From Streptomyces rimosus (GTDB taxonomy: Bacteria; Actinomycetota; Actinomycetes; Streptomycetales; Streptomycetaceae), in contig NZ_CP023688.1 of the NCBI RefSeq assembly GCF_008704655.1, positions 8,621,001 through 8,685,000 of the forward strand: DNA of 64,000 nt, read 5' to 3'. Positions within the stretch are counted from its first letter, which is position 1. Each line of letters opens with the position of its first letter. Shown here piece after piece: positions 14,154-23,494 of this stretch. Made by a program: the position numbers and the translations under genes. A model generated the notes under the pieces. It was given only the letters and a program-made list of their open reading frames with translations, did not search any database and was not told where the DNA came from.

Positions 14154-14176
14154 TCACCGGAGCCGGGAACGGGCGC

Positions 14177-14205
14177 CGGGCACCCCACCCCCGTGAGGGT
14201 GCCCG
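14177..14205. terminator. Bidirectional hairpin terminator
   Basis: CGGGCACCC (14177-14185) pairs with GGGTGCCCG (14197-14205) across an 11-nt loop. It sits between the convergent PIG-L and LAL regulator genes and could stop transcription from both sides. No U-tract follows, as is usual in Streptomyces. Confidence 0.6.
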
Positions 14206-14303
14206 TCCGCACCCCGGTGCGTCCGTGCGCCGTCGGCCGCCCGCGGTGACGCGGGCACCAGGCCGGGACACGGATACCTCCACTTCACCGCACCGCGCAT
14301 TGT

Positions 14304-17114
14304 TTAGCAGCCCGTTTCCGTGGGGCTAATCAATGGCGTGGCGAATCCTTCGAGGAGGTCGCGCAGTTGGGAGCGGGCGGTGATGCCCAGTTTGGGGAAG
14401 CTGCGGTAGAGGTGGGAGCCGACCGTGCGGGGGGAGAGGAAGAGCTTCTCGGCGATCTCGCGGTTGGTGAGCCCGCGGGCGGCGAGCCGGATGATCTGTT
14501 GTTGTTGCGGGGTGAGTTCGGCGAGCGCGTCGGGGGGTGTGTCCGTCACATGGAGACCGGCGGCGCGTGATTCGGCGCGGGCGCGTTCGATCCACGGGCG
14601 GGCGCCGAGGCGCCGGAAGGTCTCCAGGGCCTCGGTGAGCGGAGCCCGCGCCTCCGCGATGCGCCGGCGGCGGCGCAGCCATTCGGCGAAGTCCAGCAAG
14701 GTCTGCGCGCGTTCAAAGGGCCAGTTCTCAAGTACGGGGTCCGCGAGGGCCGCCCGAAAGTGCGGCTCGGCGTCCTCGGGGTCCGCCAGGAGGCCGCGGG
14801 CCCGGCTTATCAGCGCGCGCAGCCGGGGCGAGGCGTTGCCCGCAAGCGCGCGGGCGGCTCGTTCGACGATGTGCGTGGCCTCCTTGTGGCGGCCGGTACG
14901 TACAGCGGCGGCGGCCAGATCTGCGAGGGATGGGTAGGACGCGTGGTAGTGCAGGGGCGCGCCGTCCGCCGTGAAGGCCATGCGCAGTTGGCCGTACGCA
15001 CTCTCGTACGCACCTTCCGCGGCCGACGCGGCACCGAGCGCGCGGCGGGCGTAGACGGCGACCGAGCGGCTTTCCAGTGGATCGATCAGGGCGAGCGCGT
15101 CCTCGGCCCGGGTGCGCGCTGCCGCCGAATCGCCCTGATAGGCCAGTACGGTGGCGTCCACCGCGGCCGCGCAGGCCACGGCGTGGTCGAGGCCGGCGGA
15201 CCGGCCGACCGCGGTGATACGGGCGCAGCCCTCGCGGGCCTGCCCCCACCGCCCCCGCTCGACATAGGCCCAGGCCACCGCGCCGCCCAGCCCCTCCGGC
15301 AGCGGCCCCCGCAACTCCCAGCGGCCGAAGGCCGCGTCGAAGGCGCGGACGGCCTGTGGGGTTTCGTCCAGGAGCCACGCCATGATGCCGACCGCGACGA
15401 GCCGTTCCGGGCGGGTCTCCGCATCGGCAGACAACCGGGGGAGGAGGGAGGCGAGGTGGGGACGGTTGCCAGAAGGGTCGGAAACGGTCTGTACCCAGGT
15501 GCGCAGGCCCAGGTACGCGGCGTCTTCGGGGAGGCGTCGCAGGAGGGCCTGGATACGGTGCCGCTGGGCGTCCTCGCCGGAGTAGAAGCGGACCACGGCG
15601 GCGCCGGCCAGGAGGTCCAGAGCGGTGGTAGGGCGGGCGGCGGCCAACTGGTCGGCCGCGTCGGCGAGTCGGGAGAATACGGCCGTGTGGCGTACGGTCA
15701 GGGCCGCCAGCCGCCCGGCCTGTACCGTCGCGGCGGTCAGCAGCGACGCGTCGTCCGTGCGCGCCCGTACCGCGGCGGCCAGTTCCTCGACCCAGGCGAG
15801 ATCCCCGGTGAACACGGCCGCCCGAGCGGCTTCGACCAGCAGCCGGGCACCGCCCTCGCGCTCCGGTGCCAGCTCCGCGGCGCGCTGCAGCGCCTTGGCC
15901 GCCGCCGCGTAACCGCCGCGCCGACGGGCCCGGCCGGCGGTCCGTTCCAGCTCCGCCGCCACGGCAGCGTCCGGGTCCGGGCAGGAGGCGGCCCGATGCC
16001 AGGCGCGCCGGTCCGGTTCGTACCGCAGCAGCTCGGCCAGCGTGCGGTGAGCGGCGCGCCGGGCGTCCGAGGGCGCGAAGTGGTACACGGCGGATCTGAC
16101 CAGCGGATGGCGGAACCGGACGTTCCGGCCGGCCCGCCGTACCAGTGCGGCCTCTTCGGCGGGCAGCCACACCGCGTCCCCGGCTTCCGGCAGTCCGGCC
16201 TGTACGGAGAGCGCGGAATCGACGCTGTCCATCGCGGCCAGAAGCAGTAGGGCCTGTGCGGTGGGGGCGGGAAGGCCGTCCAGGCGGGCGGCGAAGAGGC
16301 GTTCCAGGCGGTCGGTGAGCGGGAGCGGGCCCGCGGGCGTGAGCGACGCAGCCGTGCCGTGGAGGCTCGCTGCCCTTGTCAGCTCGGCCAGTGCCAGAGG
16401 ATTGCCGACGGCCTGGTCGAGGATCTGCATTCTGGTGCGGCCGGTGGGGCTGTTCGGCTGGAGGTCCAGCAGCTGGTTGGCCGCGGCGTCGTCGAGCGGT
16501 TCCAGGGTGAGCGTCGGTATGTGACGGTCGAGTCCCGGTAGGTGGGCGTTACGGGTGGCGACCAGCACCGTCACCGGATCGTCGCCGTCCAGCCGCCTGG
16601 CGGCGAAGGCCAGGGCGTCCAGGGAGGCGCGGTCGCACCACTGCGCGTCGTCCAGCACGACGAGTACGGGGCGCCGGTCGCCCAGGGCGGAGAGCAGGCT
16701 GAGGATGGCGACGCCGATCAGCAGGGGATCGGATGCGGTTGTCTGCGCAGGCGTCGCCGGTCCCGCGCCGAAGGCGTCGCGGAGCGCCGCGCGCTGCCGC
16801 TCCGGAAGCCGGTCCATTTCGGCGGCCACCGGCCGCAGCAACTGGTGCAGCGCGGAGAACGCGAGGCCCGACTCCGATTCGCTTCCCTCGGCGCGCAGTA
16901 CGTGCGTGCCGTCGGCCTCGGCGCGGCGCGCCACGTGGGCCAGCAGCGCGCTTTTCCCCACGCCCAGGTCGCCGACCAGCATCAGAACCCGCTCGGCCGA
17001 CGCCGGGTCCACCGTACGCAGGAGGCGCGCCAGCTCGGCGTCCCGGCCGACGACCGGCTCCGTACCGGATTCCGGTTCCGTGGCCGTACCGAGGTCGCCT
17101 GCGTGCCCGTCCAC
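14304..17114 (-). CDS. LAL-family LuxR transcriptional regulator
   Basis: 936 aa large ATP-binding LuxR regulator. The N-terminus holds a Walker A (GDLGVGKSALL) and Walker B (VLVVLDDAQWCD) STAND-type ATPase. A long helical, TPR-like region follows. The C-terminus is a LuxR helix-turn-helix (LTPQQQQIIRLAARGLTNRE, then SPRTVGSHLY). Such proteins usually activate secondary-metabolite or catabolic genes on ligand and ATP binding. The start GTG at 17114 is supported by GGAGA six bases upstream; further upstream in-frame sequence runs antisense to the next gene and is rejected. It is divergent from the MBL-fold hydrolase and carboxylesterase pair, which are its likely targets. Confidence 0.9.
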   Translation of the reverse strand: MDGHAGDLGTATEPESGTEPVVGRDAELARLLRTVDPASAERVLMLVGDLGVGKSALLAHVARRAEADGTHVLRAEGSESESGLAFSALHQLLRPVAAEMDRLPERQRAALRDAFGAGPATPAQTTASDPLLIGVAILSLLSALGDRRPVLVVLDDAQWCDRASLDALAFAARRLDGDDPVTVLVATRNAHLPGLDRHIPTLTLEPLDDAAANQLLDLQPNSPTGRTRMQILDQAVGNPLALAELTRAASLHGTAASLTPAGPLPLTDRLERLFAARLDGLPAPTAQALLLLAAMDSVDSALSVQAGLPEAGDAVWLPAEEAALVRRAGRNVRFRHPLVRSAVYHFAPSDARRAAHRTLAELLRYEPDRRAWHRAASCPDPDAAVAAELERTAGRARRRGGYAAAAKALQRAAELAPEREGGARLLVEAARAAVFTGDLAWVEELAAAVRARTDDASLLTAATVQAGRLAALTVRHTAVFSRLADAADQLAAARPTTALDLLAGAAVVRFYSGEDAQRHRIQALLRRLPEDAAYLGLRTWVQTVSDPSGNRPHLASLLPRLSADAETRPERLVAVGIMAWLLDETPQAVRAFDAAFGRWELRGPLPEGLGGAVAWAYVERGRWGQAREGCARITAVGRSAGLDHAVACAAAVDATVLAYQGDSAAARTRAEDALALIDPLESRSVAVYARRALGAASAAEGAYESAYGQLRMAFTADGAPLHYHASYPSLADLAAAAVRTGRHKEATHIVERAARALAGNASPRLRALISRARGLLADPEDAEPHFRAALADPVLENWPFERAQTLLDFAEWLRRRRRIAEARAPLTEALETFRRLGARPWIERARAESRAAGLHVTDTPPDALAELTPQQQQIIRLAARGLTNREIAEKLFLSPRTVGSHLYRSFPKLGITARSQLRDLLEGFATPLISPTETGC

Positions 17115-17282
17115 GGAGTCTCCAGAAGTTGTGGCTCTACGTATCGGAGCCGTTTTTCCTTGCCCGTTCAGGCTACAAGCGGCCGGAGGCCCGTACGCAG
17201 GTGCAGTCAGATGACGGATACCGCGAGCGTCCAGGCCGCTCGTACGGTTCCGGTGAATCATCCGAATTACCAGGGACGCACC

Positions 17283-18197
17283 ATGGAACAAATAACGCTC
17301 GGCGATGTCACCGTGACCCGGGTATGGGAATACTTCGGACCCGTCGACATGACACCCGAGACATTCTTTCCGGACAGTCCGAAGAACGTGTGGGAGGACG
17401 GCGCCTCCTGGCTGGAGCCGCATTTCCTGGATTCCGGAACGCGGATCGTGAACTCGGCCATCCAGACCTGGCTGCTGCGCAGCGAGGGCCGGACCATTCT
17501 GGTCGACACCGGTGTGGGCAACCACAAGGAGCGCCCGTACGCACCGGTCTGGAGCCATCGGGAAACGGACTTCCTGGCGAATCTCGCCCGGGCCGGTGTC
17601 GCGCCCGAGGACGTGGACATCGTGATCAACACACATCTCCACATCGATCACGTCGGCTGGAACACGTATCTGGACGGACGGAGCTGGGTGCCCACCTTTC
17701 CCCGTGCCACGTATCTGATGCCTAAGGATGATTTCGTCTTCTGGAATCCCGAGAACGGTCACAAGCCGGTGCTCGGCCGCGGTAATCAGAACGTCTTCGA
17801 GGACAGCGTGGCCCCGGTGCACGAGGCGGGGCAGACGCTGCTGTGGGAGAACAGCCACCGGATCGACGCGAACCTCCGTCTCGAAGCGGCCCCCGGACAC
17901 ACCCCCGGCTCCTCCGTACTGACCCTCACCTCCGGGACGGACCGCGCGGTGTTCGTCGGCGACATGCTGCACAACCCCGTGCAAATCCTCGAACCGGACA
18001 CCAACAGCTGCTTCTGCGAGGACCCGGCGGGCGCCCGCGCCACCCGCCGCAAGGTGCTGGGCCGGGCGGCCGACACCAACGCCCTCGTCATCCCCGCGCA
18101 CCTGGGCGGCCACGGCGCCGTGGAAGTGGCACGCGAGGGAGAGAAGTTCGCCATCAAGGGCTGGGCGCCCTTCACCCCGTACACCGAGCAGCGCTGA
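17283..18197 (+). CDS. Metallo-beta-lactamase-fold hydrolase (lactonase-like)
   Basis: 304 aa. The metal-binding motif H118-x-H120-x-D122-H123 (NTHLHIDHVGWN) is intact, followed by the later ligands in PGHTPGS and VFVGDMLHNP, and a C-terminal PAHLGGHG. This pattern fits the AHL-lactonase-like branch, which opens lactones or cleaves related esters. The substrate is not known. The ATG at 17283 has AGGGA upstream; an in-frame ATG at 17211 would add 24 residues. It is divergent from the LAL regulator and 21 bp upstream of the carboxylesterase gene, so the two enzymes form an operon. Cytoplasmic. Confidence 0.87.
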   Translation: MEQITLGDVTVTRVWEYFGPVDMTPETFFPDSPKNVWEDGASWLEPHFLDSGTRIVNSAIQTWLLRSEGRTILVDTGVGNHKERPYAPVWSHRETDFLANLARAGVAPEDVDIVINTHLHIDHVGWNTYLDGRSWVPTFPRATYLMPKDDFVFWNPENGHKPVLGRGNQNVFEDSVAPVHEAGQTLLWENSHRIDANLRLEAAPGHTPGSSVLTLTSGTDRAVFVGDMLHNPVQILEPDTNSCFCEDPAGARATRRKVLGRAADTNALVIPAHLGGHGAVEVAREGEKFAIKGWAPFTPYTEQR

Positions 18198-18218
18198 AGC
18201 CCGCGGAGAGGCACCACT

Positions 18219-19724
18219 GTGAACCACCACCCCGCCCCCGTCGTCACCACGGCGCAGGGAGCCGTCCGCGGTCTGCGGCGCGGCGACACCGCCGCCTTCC
18301 TGAACATCCCCTACGCCGCCCCTCCCCGCGGCGCCGGCCGGTTCGCGCCGCCCCGGCCGCACGAGCCGTGGGACGGCGTACGGGATGCCACCGTGCCGGG
18401 GCCCAACGCGCCGCAGTCCGAGCGCGCGCTCGGCAGCGTGGACATGTCCCCGTACTTCGGCACCGGCTGGAGCCGCGGCGAGGACTACCTCACCGTCAAT
18501 GTCTGGACGCCCGCCGCGCCGGGCGGCGGCCTGCCCGTCATGGTGTTCGTCCACGGCGGCGGATTCGTCGCCGGATCGACGCGGTCCGCGCTGTACGACG
18601 GGTCCGCGTTCGCCCGCGACGGCGTCGTCCTGGTCACCCTCAACTACCGTCTCGGCATCGCCGGGTTCCTCGACATCCCCGGCGCGCCCGCCAACCGCGG
18701 ACTGCTCGATGCCGCCGCGGCCCTGCGCTGGGTGCAGGAGAACATCGCCGCCTTCGGCGGTGACCCGGGCAACGTCACCCTCTTCGGCCAGTCGGCCGGG
18801 GCCACCATCGTCGGCGGTCTACTCGCCACCTCTGAGGCCGCGGGGCTCTTCCGCCGGGTGATCGTCCAGAGCGGCAACGGCCTGGGGGCGTTCACCGGCG
18901 AGCAGGCCGCCCGCGTCACCGAGGCGGCGGCCGGGCACCTGGGCATCGCGCCCCGTATCGACGCCTTCGCGGAGGTCTCCGACGAGCGCCTGGTCGAGGC
19001 CGCCACCCGGCTCGCGGGCATCGACCTCCGGACCGCGACGCACCGCGACCCGCTGCTCGGCCTCAGCCCCTTCGGTCTCGTCCTCGCCACCCAGCCCGCC
19101 GAGGCCGTCGCCGCCGGCGCCGGAACCGGCGTCGACCTGCTCATCGGAACCAACACCGAGGAGGCGAACCTCTACCTCGTCCCCGTGGGCACATACGCCA
19201 CCTCGACCGCCGCGGACGTCGATGCCACGGCGGCCCGCTCGCACCCGGACCCGGCCCGGCTCGTCGACGCCTACCGGAAGACCCGCCCTGGGGCATCGCA
19301 CGGCGCGCTGCGGTCCGCCGTCATGGGCGACGCCCTGTTCGGCGCGGGCAGCTGGGCCCTGGCCGACGCCCATGCCGCCCACGCCGGGTCCGCCACTTAC
19401 GCGTACGAATTCGCCTGGCGCTCGCGCGCGCTGGAGGGGCAGCTGGGCGCCACCCACGCGGTCGAGCTGCCCTTCGTCTTCGACCTCGCGCGTCTTCCCC
19501 AGCTGTACGGACCGAACGCCCTGCTCGGCCCCGACGAGCCGCCCGCGGACCTCGCCGCCCGCATGCACGGGGCATGGGTACGCTTCGCCGCCACCGGCGA
19601 CCCTGGCTGGGACCCGTACGACACCGAGCGCCGAGCCACGATGCGTATCGACGCCGCATGGTCCCAGGCCGACGATCCCCGCGGCCCGGAACGACGGACC
19701 TGGGTCAACTTCGAACAAATTTAG
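18219..19724 (+). CDS. Type B carboxylesterase
   Basis: 501 aa serine hydrolase of the carboxylesterase/cholinesterase family. It shows FLNIPYAAPP, the oxyanion-hole HGGGF, the nucleophile elbow FGQSAGAT (Ser192) and FGGDPGNVTLF just before it, and a later GTNTEEANLYLV region. The length is normal for the family. It likely cleaves a neutral ester. Start is GTG at 18219 with GGAGAGG upstream. It follows the MBL-fold hydrolase by 21 bp, and the pair is probably controlled by the divergent LAL regulator. No signal peptide, so cytoplasmic. Confidence 0.92.
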   Translation: MNHHPAPVVTTAQGAVRGLRRGDTAAFLNIPYAAPPRGAGRFAPPRPHEPWDGVRDATVPGPNAPQSERALGSVDMSPYFGTGWSRGEDYLTVNVWTPAAPGGGLPVMVFVHGGGFVAGSTRSALYDGSAFARDGVVLVTLNYRLGIAGFLDIPGAPANRGLLDAAAALRWVQENIAAFGGDPGNVTLFGQSAGATIVGGLLATSEAAGLFRRVIVQSGNGLGAFTGEQAARVTEAAAGHLGIAPRIDAFAEVSDERLVEAATRLAGIDLRTATHRDPLLGLSPFGLVLATQPAEAVAAGAGTGVDLLIGTNTEEANLYLVPVGTYATSTAADVDATAARSHPDPARLVDAYRKTRPGASHGALRSAVMGDALFGAGSWALADAHAAHAGSATYAYEFAWRSRALEGQLGATHAVELPFVFDLARLPQLYGPNALLGPDEPPADLAARMHGAWVRFAATGDPGWDPYDTERRATMRIDAAWSQADDPRGPERRTWVNFEQI

Positions 19725-19739
19725 GGCTGTTGCGATCGA

Positions 19740-19757
19740 CCGCACCCTCTGGTGCGG
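19740..19757. terminator. Short hairpin after carboxylesterase gene
   Basis: CCGCACC (19740-19746) and GGTGCGG (19751-19757) form a perfect 7-bp stem with a 4-nt loop, 16 bp after the carboxylesterase stop. It probably terminates the MBL-esterase operon before the next large gene. Confidence 0.5.
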
Positions 19758-19849
19758 CTGCGCTGTCAGAGGTAGGTGGTAGAGCTAGACCACGTGGGGG
19801 CTGTGCGCACGGCCGGGAGAGCCCGGACGATGCGCGGGGAGGGGGAGCC

Positions 19850-22800
19850 ATGAGCACTCCGGCGGCGCTGCGGTTGCTGCGCGGTACCGATCTGCTGGAC
19901 CTGACGTTCGGCTTCGCCGGGCTGAAGGTCGAGGAGACCGGCGGGAACAGACGGCTGGTGCGTGCGGACCCGCAGGCGGACGGCTGGATCGCCGTCACCT
20001 TCGGGCCGCAGCACACGGTGGAGCAGGCCTTCAGCGACGAAGTGCCGGGGGAGTCCCGCGCGCTGCCGGTGGGCTCGCTCATCAGCGGCCGGAGCGTCCT
20101 CGTCTTCGACGTCGGCCCGCAGGACGCGGTGCCCTTCTCCGAGGACGGCCTGCTCGACGCCATGCGACGGCTGCCGCTGCGCGTCGTGGACGCCGCGCGC
20201 GCACCGGAGACGCCGGCGGCTCCGGCGCTCGGGCCACCGCCGGCAGACGCAGGCGGTGAGGACGCCGCGGCCCGGGCCATGACCCTGGTGCGGCTGCTCC
20301 GTACGACGGCCGAACTCACCGCCCGCCACGGGCCGGAAGCCGCGCTCGCCCTCGCGCGGGCCGCGGGCGTGCCGACCGCCTCCGCCGGGACCGCGGCACC
20401 GCTCGCCGCGGCCGGACCGCAGGACCCGCTGGCCGACCCCGCACGCCCCCGCACCGGCATCGAACTGCCCTACCGGCTGTATCTGTCCCCCTCCCAGAAA
20501 GCGCGCTGGATCCACCGGGACCGGGCCCCCGCATCCGGCCCCGGCACCCGCGTCGAGCTCTGGCACACCCGGCTCGACGCCGCTACGGTCCGCGCGGTCT
20601 GGAACCGGGAGCGCGGCGGCGACCCCGGCGCCCCGTACGCCTTCCGGCAGGCGCTGGAGCCGGAGGATCGCCGGGACATCGTGGACCTCACCACCGGCGC
20701 CGGCCTCCTCCAGCCCGACGGCACGCCGTACGTCCCGGAACCGGTCGCCGTACGGCTGCTGATGCTCTCGACGGCCGGCGGCTGGCTGGACGGTCTCGGC
20801 AGCTGGCCGCGGCGGCCCCGCGGCGTCTCGCTCTCCGAGTGGCGCCACCGTGCCTCCATGGGCCGCGACCAGTACGTACGGGTGATGCGCGAGGGCTTCC
20901 TCTGCCCGTTCGGACACAAGGCGGTGTACGTCCGCGTCACGGAGCGGAAGTTCGACGACGTCCGCGGCGCCTATCTCATCCAGCGCGAATTCGTGGTAGT
21001 CCGGCAGCCGTTGAAGACGTACGACCCGAACACCCCGCTGCCCGCCGGGCCCGACCCCGCGAGCGACCTGGCGAACGTGCTGTTCCCCTTCACCAGCGTG
21101 CGGCTCGACACCCCGCAGACGCCGAACCTCGTCCCGCCCGCCGACCGGCGGAAGTTCTTCCCCGCCACGCCCGCCGAGCAGCTCTTCCACTTCAAGGTCA
21201 CCGCGGTGGACCACGGCGGCACCGCGGTGGAGTTCCGTACGCCGCTGCTGTTCCTCGATGAGACCCTGGCCACCGGCGAGGGGCTGGCCGCTGCCGTCGC
21301 CGAGTACAACGCGCTGGACCGCAACCCGCCGAACCCGGCGGCCGCCGCCGGTGCCGTCGCGGTGGCGCACCCGCCCGAGGCCAGCGCCGACCTGCTCGGC
21401 CAGTCGGTGGCCCTCGCGCCCGTCCTGCGGCCCGACGACACCCGGCTCGACGTGGCCCGGATGGTGTGGGGCATGGCCGCGCCGCCCGCGCTGGCGGACC
21501 CGGCGCCGGGCGATCCGGCCGTGTCGAAGAACGCCCCGTTCCTGCCGCAGCTGCGCTGGGCGCAGGCCGCCGTGCCCGCCGTGGGCCGGCTCAGCGGCAG
21601 GGACGCCACCGTGCCCGTCGCCTACGCGAAGCGGTACGCCCTGTCCGGCTTCGACACCGTCGGAGGACCGGTCCGCAAGGCCAACGCGGGGCAGGTCTTC
21701 CTCAGCCTGCTCACCCCCGCCGACCAGCCGCTGCAAATGGACTTCGGCGGGCAGCGGGACCGGTCCGGCGGCCTCACCGCGCCCAGCATGATCGTGTCCG
21801 GACTGTCCCGGCTGACCGGGCCGGTCTCCGGCGTTCCGGTGGCGGCCGGGCAGGACGCGCTCGACCGCATCGCGAACGGCACCTTCAAGCCCGAGGAGTT
21901 CTTCCGCCCGCTGGACGTACTGGACGAGATCGGGCCCAGCCTGCTGGGCGTGGTCCCGCTGGCCCAGGTGATCAAGGGCGTGGAAGGGCTGGGCAAGGCC
22001 CTGAAGGTGCCCAACTTCTTCACCGAGACCGTCAGCGCGGTCACCGGCTTCCTCTCCGACCTCGGCCGCGCCCGGCAACTGCTCACCCATGAACTGGACC
22101 GCTATCCGCCGGCCGCCCGGCAGGTCGCCGACACGGCGGAGAAGTTCGCCACCGTCGTCGCCGACTTCGTCGCCCAGGGGCTCGCCGGGCGCACCGGACC
22201 GATCACGATGCGGCAGGTGGACGACGCCTTCAACGCCTTCGCCGCCGCGCTGGCGAATCTGGTCGCCGCCCTGCCCGCCGGTACGGACCCGGGCGTACGG
22301 ACGCTGCTGACCCGCGTGCAGCAGCAGATCGCGACCTGGACCCGGGCCGCCGGGGAGGTCGTCGCGCTGCGCGACGCCGTGCAGGCCGCCGCCAACGGCT
22401 TCAAGCTGCCGGAGACCGTCAACGCGCGGCTGGAGTGGAACCCCGACATCCAGCCCGTGCTTCTCGACGGGTCGCCGGTCTTCCTGCCGGACACCGGCGG
22501 GCGGCTGTCCCTCGTCGTGGACCTGCGCGGCTCCCTGCGCGGGGACCTGAGCGTCGGCGCCGACATCAGCTGCAGCCTGGAGAACTTCTCCCTCATCCTG
22601 GTGCCGAAGTTCAACGCGCTGCGGCTGAGCTTCAAGCACGTCCGCTTCGTCGCGCGCGCCGGGCGCAAACCCGACATCGACGTCGTCCTCAAGAGCGTCG
22701 ATTTCATCGGCCCGCTCGCCTTCGTCCAGACGCTGCGCAAACTGATCCCGGTGGACGGCTTCAGCGACCCGCCCGGCATCCAGGTCACCCCGTCCGGCAT

Positions 22801-23491
22801 CGTCGCCCGGTACGGGCTGCCGCTGCCGAACCTGGCCATCGGCGTGTTCAGCCTGGAGAACCTGCGGCTGGACGCCTATCTGGACCTGCCCTTCATCGGC
22901 CGGTCACTGGAGATCGGGTTCGCCTTCTGCAGCCGCCAGGCCCCGTTCCGGCTCACCGTCTCGCTGCTCGGCGGCGGGGGCTTCTTCGGCATCGTGCTGA
23001 CGCCGAAGCGAGTGGCCGTACTGGAAGCGGCCCTCGAATTCGGCGCGGCCGTCTCGCTCAACTTCGGGGTGGCCAGCGGCAGCCTGTCCGTCATGGCGGG
23101 CATCTACTTCCGCCTGGAGCTGGCCACCGGCGAATCCCGGCTGACCGGCTACTTCCGGGCCCGCGGCGAGGTCGATGTCCTCGGCATCGTCTCCGCCTCC
23201 ATCGAGATCTACCTCGACCTCACCTTCGAGACCGCGACCGGCACCGTCTACGGGCGCGCCAGAATCTCCGTCAGCGTGCACATCGGCTTCTGGTCGCAGT
23301 CGGTCACCATCGAATGCGAGAAGCGGTTCGTGGGCAGCGGACCCGCCCCCGCGCCGCTCGGCGCGGCGGCCGAGGAACCGCCGCGGCCGCCCGCCTTCGC
23401 CGAGATGATGGCGCCCTACACCGATCCGGTCACCGGCGCCCGGCGCGACCCCGTCACCGAATACTGCACCGCCTTCGCGGAGGTGAGCTGA
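19850..23491 (+). CDS. Very large protein of unknown function, beta-rich C-terminus
   Basis: 1213 aa. No family is recognised. Residues 1-110 form a mixed domain. A middle region contains IELPYRLYLSPSQKARW and VELWHTRL, which look like conserved motifs. A helical region near 680-850 includes a long amphipathic stretch. The last 250 residues alternate hydrophobic and polar residues in long strands (for example FSLILVPKFNALRLSF and LRLDAYLDLPFIGRSLEIGF) and suggest a large beta-sheet or groove. There is no signal peptide or clear membrane segment. The ATG at 19850 has GGGGGAG upstream. The next gene starts 3 bp after the stop, so the two are surely co-expressed and may form a complex. Confidence 0.8.
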   Translation: MSTPAALRLLRGTDLLDLTFGFAGLKVEETGGNRRLVRADPQADGWIAVTFGPQHTVEQAFSDEVPGESRALPVGSLISGRSVLVFDVGPQDAVPFSEDGLLDAMRRLPLRVVDAARAPETPAAPALGPPPADAGGEDAAARAMTLVRLLRTTAELTARHGPEAALALARAAGVPTASAGTAAPLAAAGPQDPLADPARPRTGIELPYRLYLSPSQKARWIHRDRAPASGPGTRVELWHTRLDAATVRAVWNRERGGDPGAPYAFRQALEPEDRRDIVDLTTGAGLLQPDGTPYVPEPVAVRLLMLSTAGGWLDGLGSWPRRPRGVSLSEWRHRASMGRDQYVRVMREGFLCPFGHKAVYVRVTERKFDDVRGAYLIQREFVVVRQPLKTYDPNTPLPAGPDPASDLANVLFPFTSVRLDTPQTPNLVPPADRRKFFPATPAEQLFHFKVTAVDHGGTAVEFRTPLLFLDETLATGEGLAAAVAEYNALDRNPPNPAAAAGAVAVAHPPEASADLLGQSVALAPVLRPDDTRLDVARMVWGMAAPPALADPAPGDPAVSKNAPFLPQLRWAQAAVPAVGRLSGRDATVPVAYAKRYALSGFDTVGGPVRKANAGQVFLSLLTPADQPLQMDFGGQRDRSGGLTAPSMIVSGLSRLTGPVSGVPVAAGQDALDRIANGTFKPEEFFRPLDVLDEIGPSLLGVVPLAQVIKGVEGLGKALKVPNFFTETVSAVTGFLSDLGRARQLLTHELDRYPPAARQVADTAEKFATVVADFVAQGLAGRTGPITMRQVDDAFNAFAAALANLVAALPAGTDPGVRTLLTRVQQQIATWTRAAGEVVALRDAVQAAANGFKLPETVNARLEWNPDIQPVLLDGSPVFLPDTGGRLSLVVDLRGSLRGDLSVGADISCSLENFSLILVPKFNALRLSFKHVRFVARAGRKPDIDVVLKSVDFIGPLAFVQTLRKLIPVDGFSDPPGIQVTPSGIVARYGLPLPNLAIGVFSLENLRLDAYLDLPFIGRSLEIGFAFCSRQAPFRLTVSLLGGGGFFGIVLTPKRVAVLEAALEFGAAVSLNFGVASGSLSVMAGIYFRLELATGESRLTGYFRARGEVDVLGIVSASIEIYLDLTFETATGTVYGRARISVSVHIGFWSQSVTIECEKRFVGSGPAPAPLGAAAEEPPRPPAFAEMMAPYTDPVTGARRDPVTEYCTAFAEVS

Positions 23492-23494
23492 GCC

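Noticed and set aside
17115..18554. Upstream extension of the LAL regulator frame
   Set aside because: It is antisense to the MBL-fold hydrolase gene; the GTG at 17114 has a good ribosome site.
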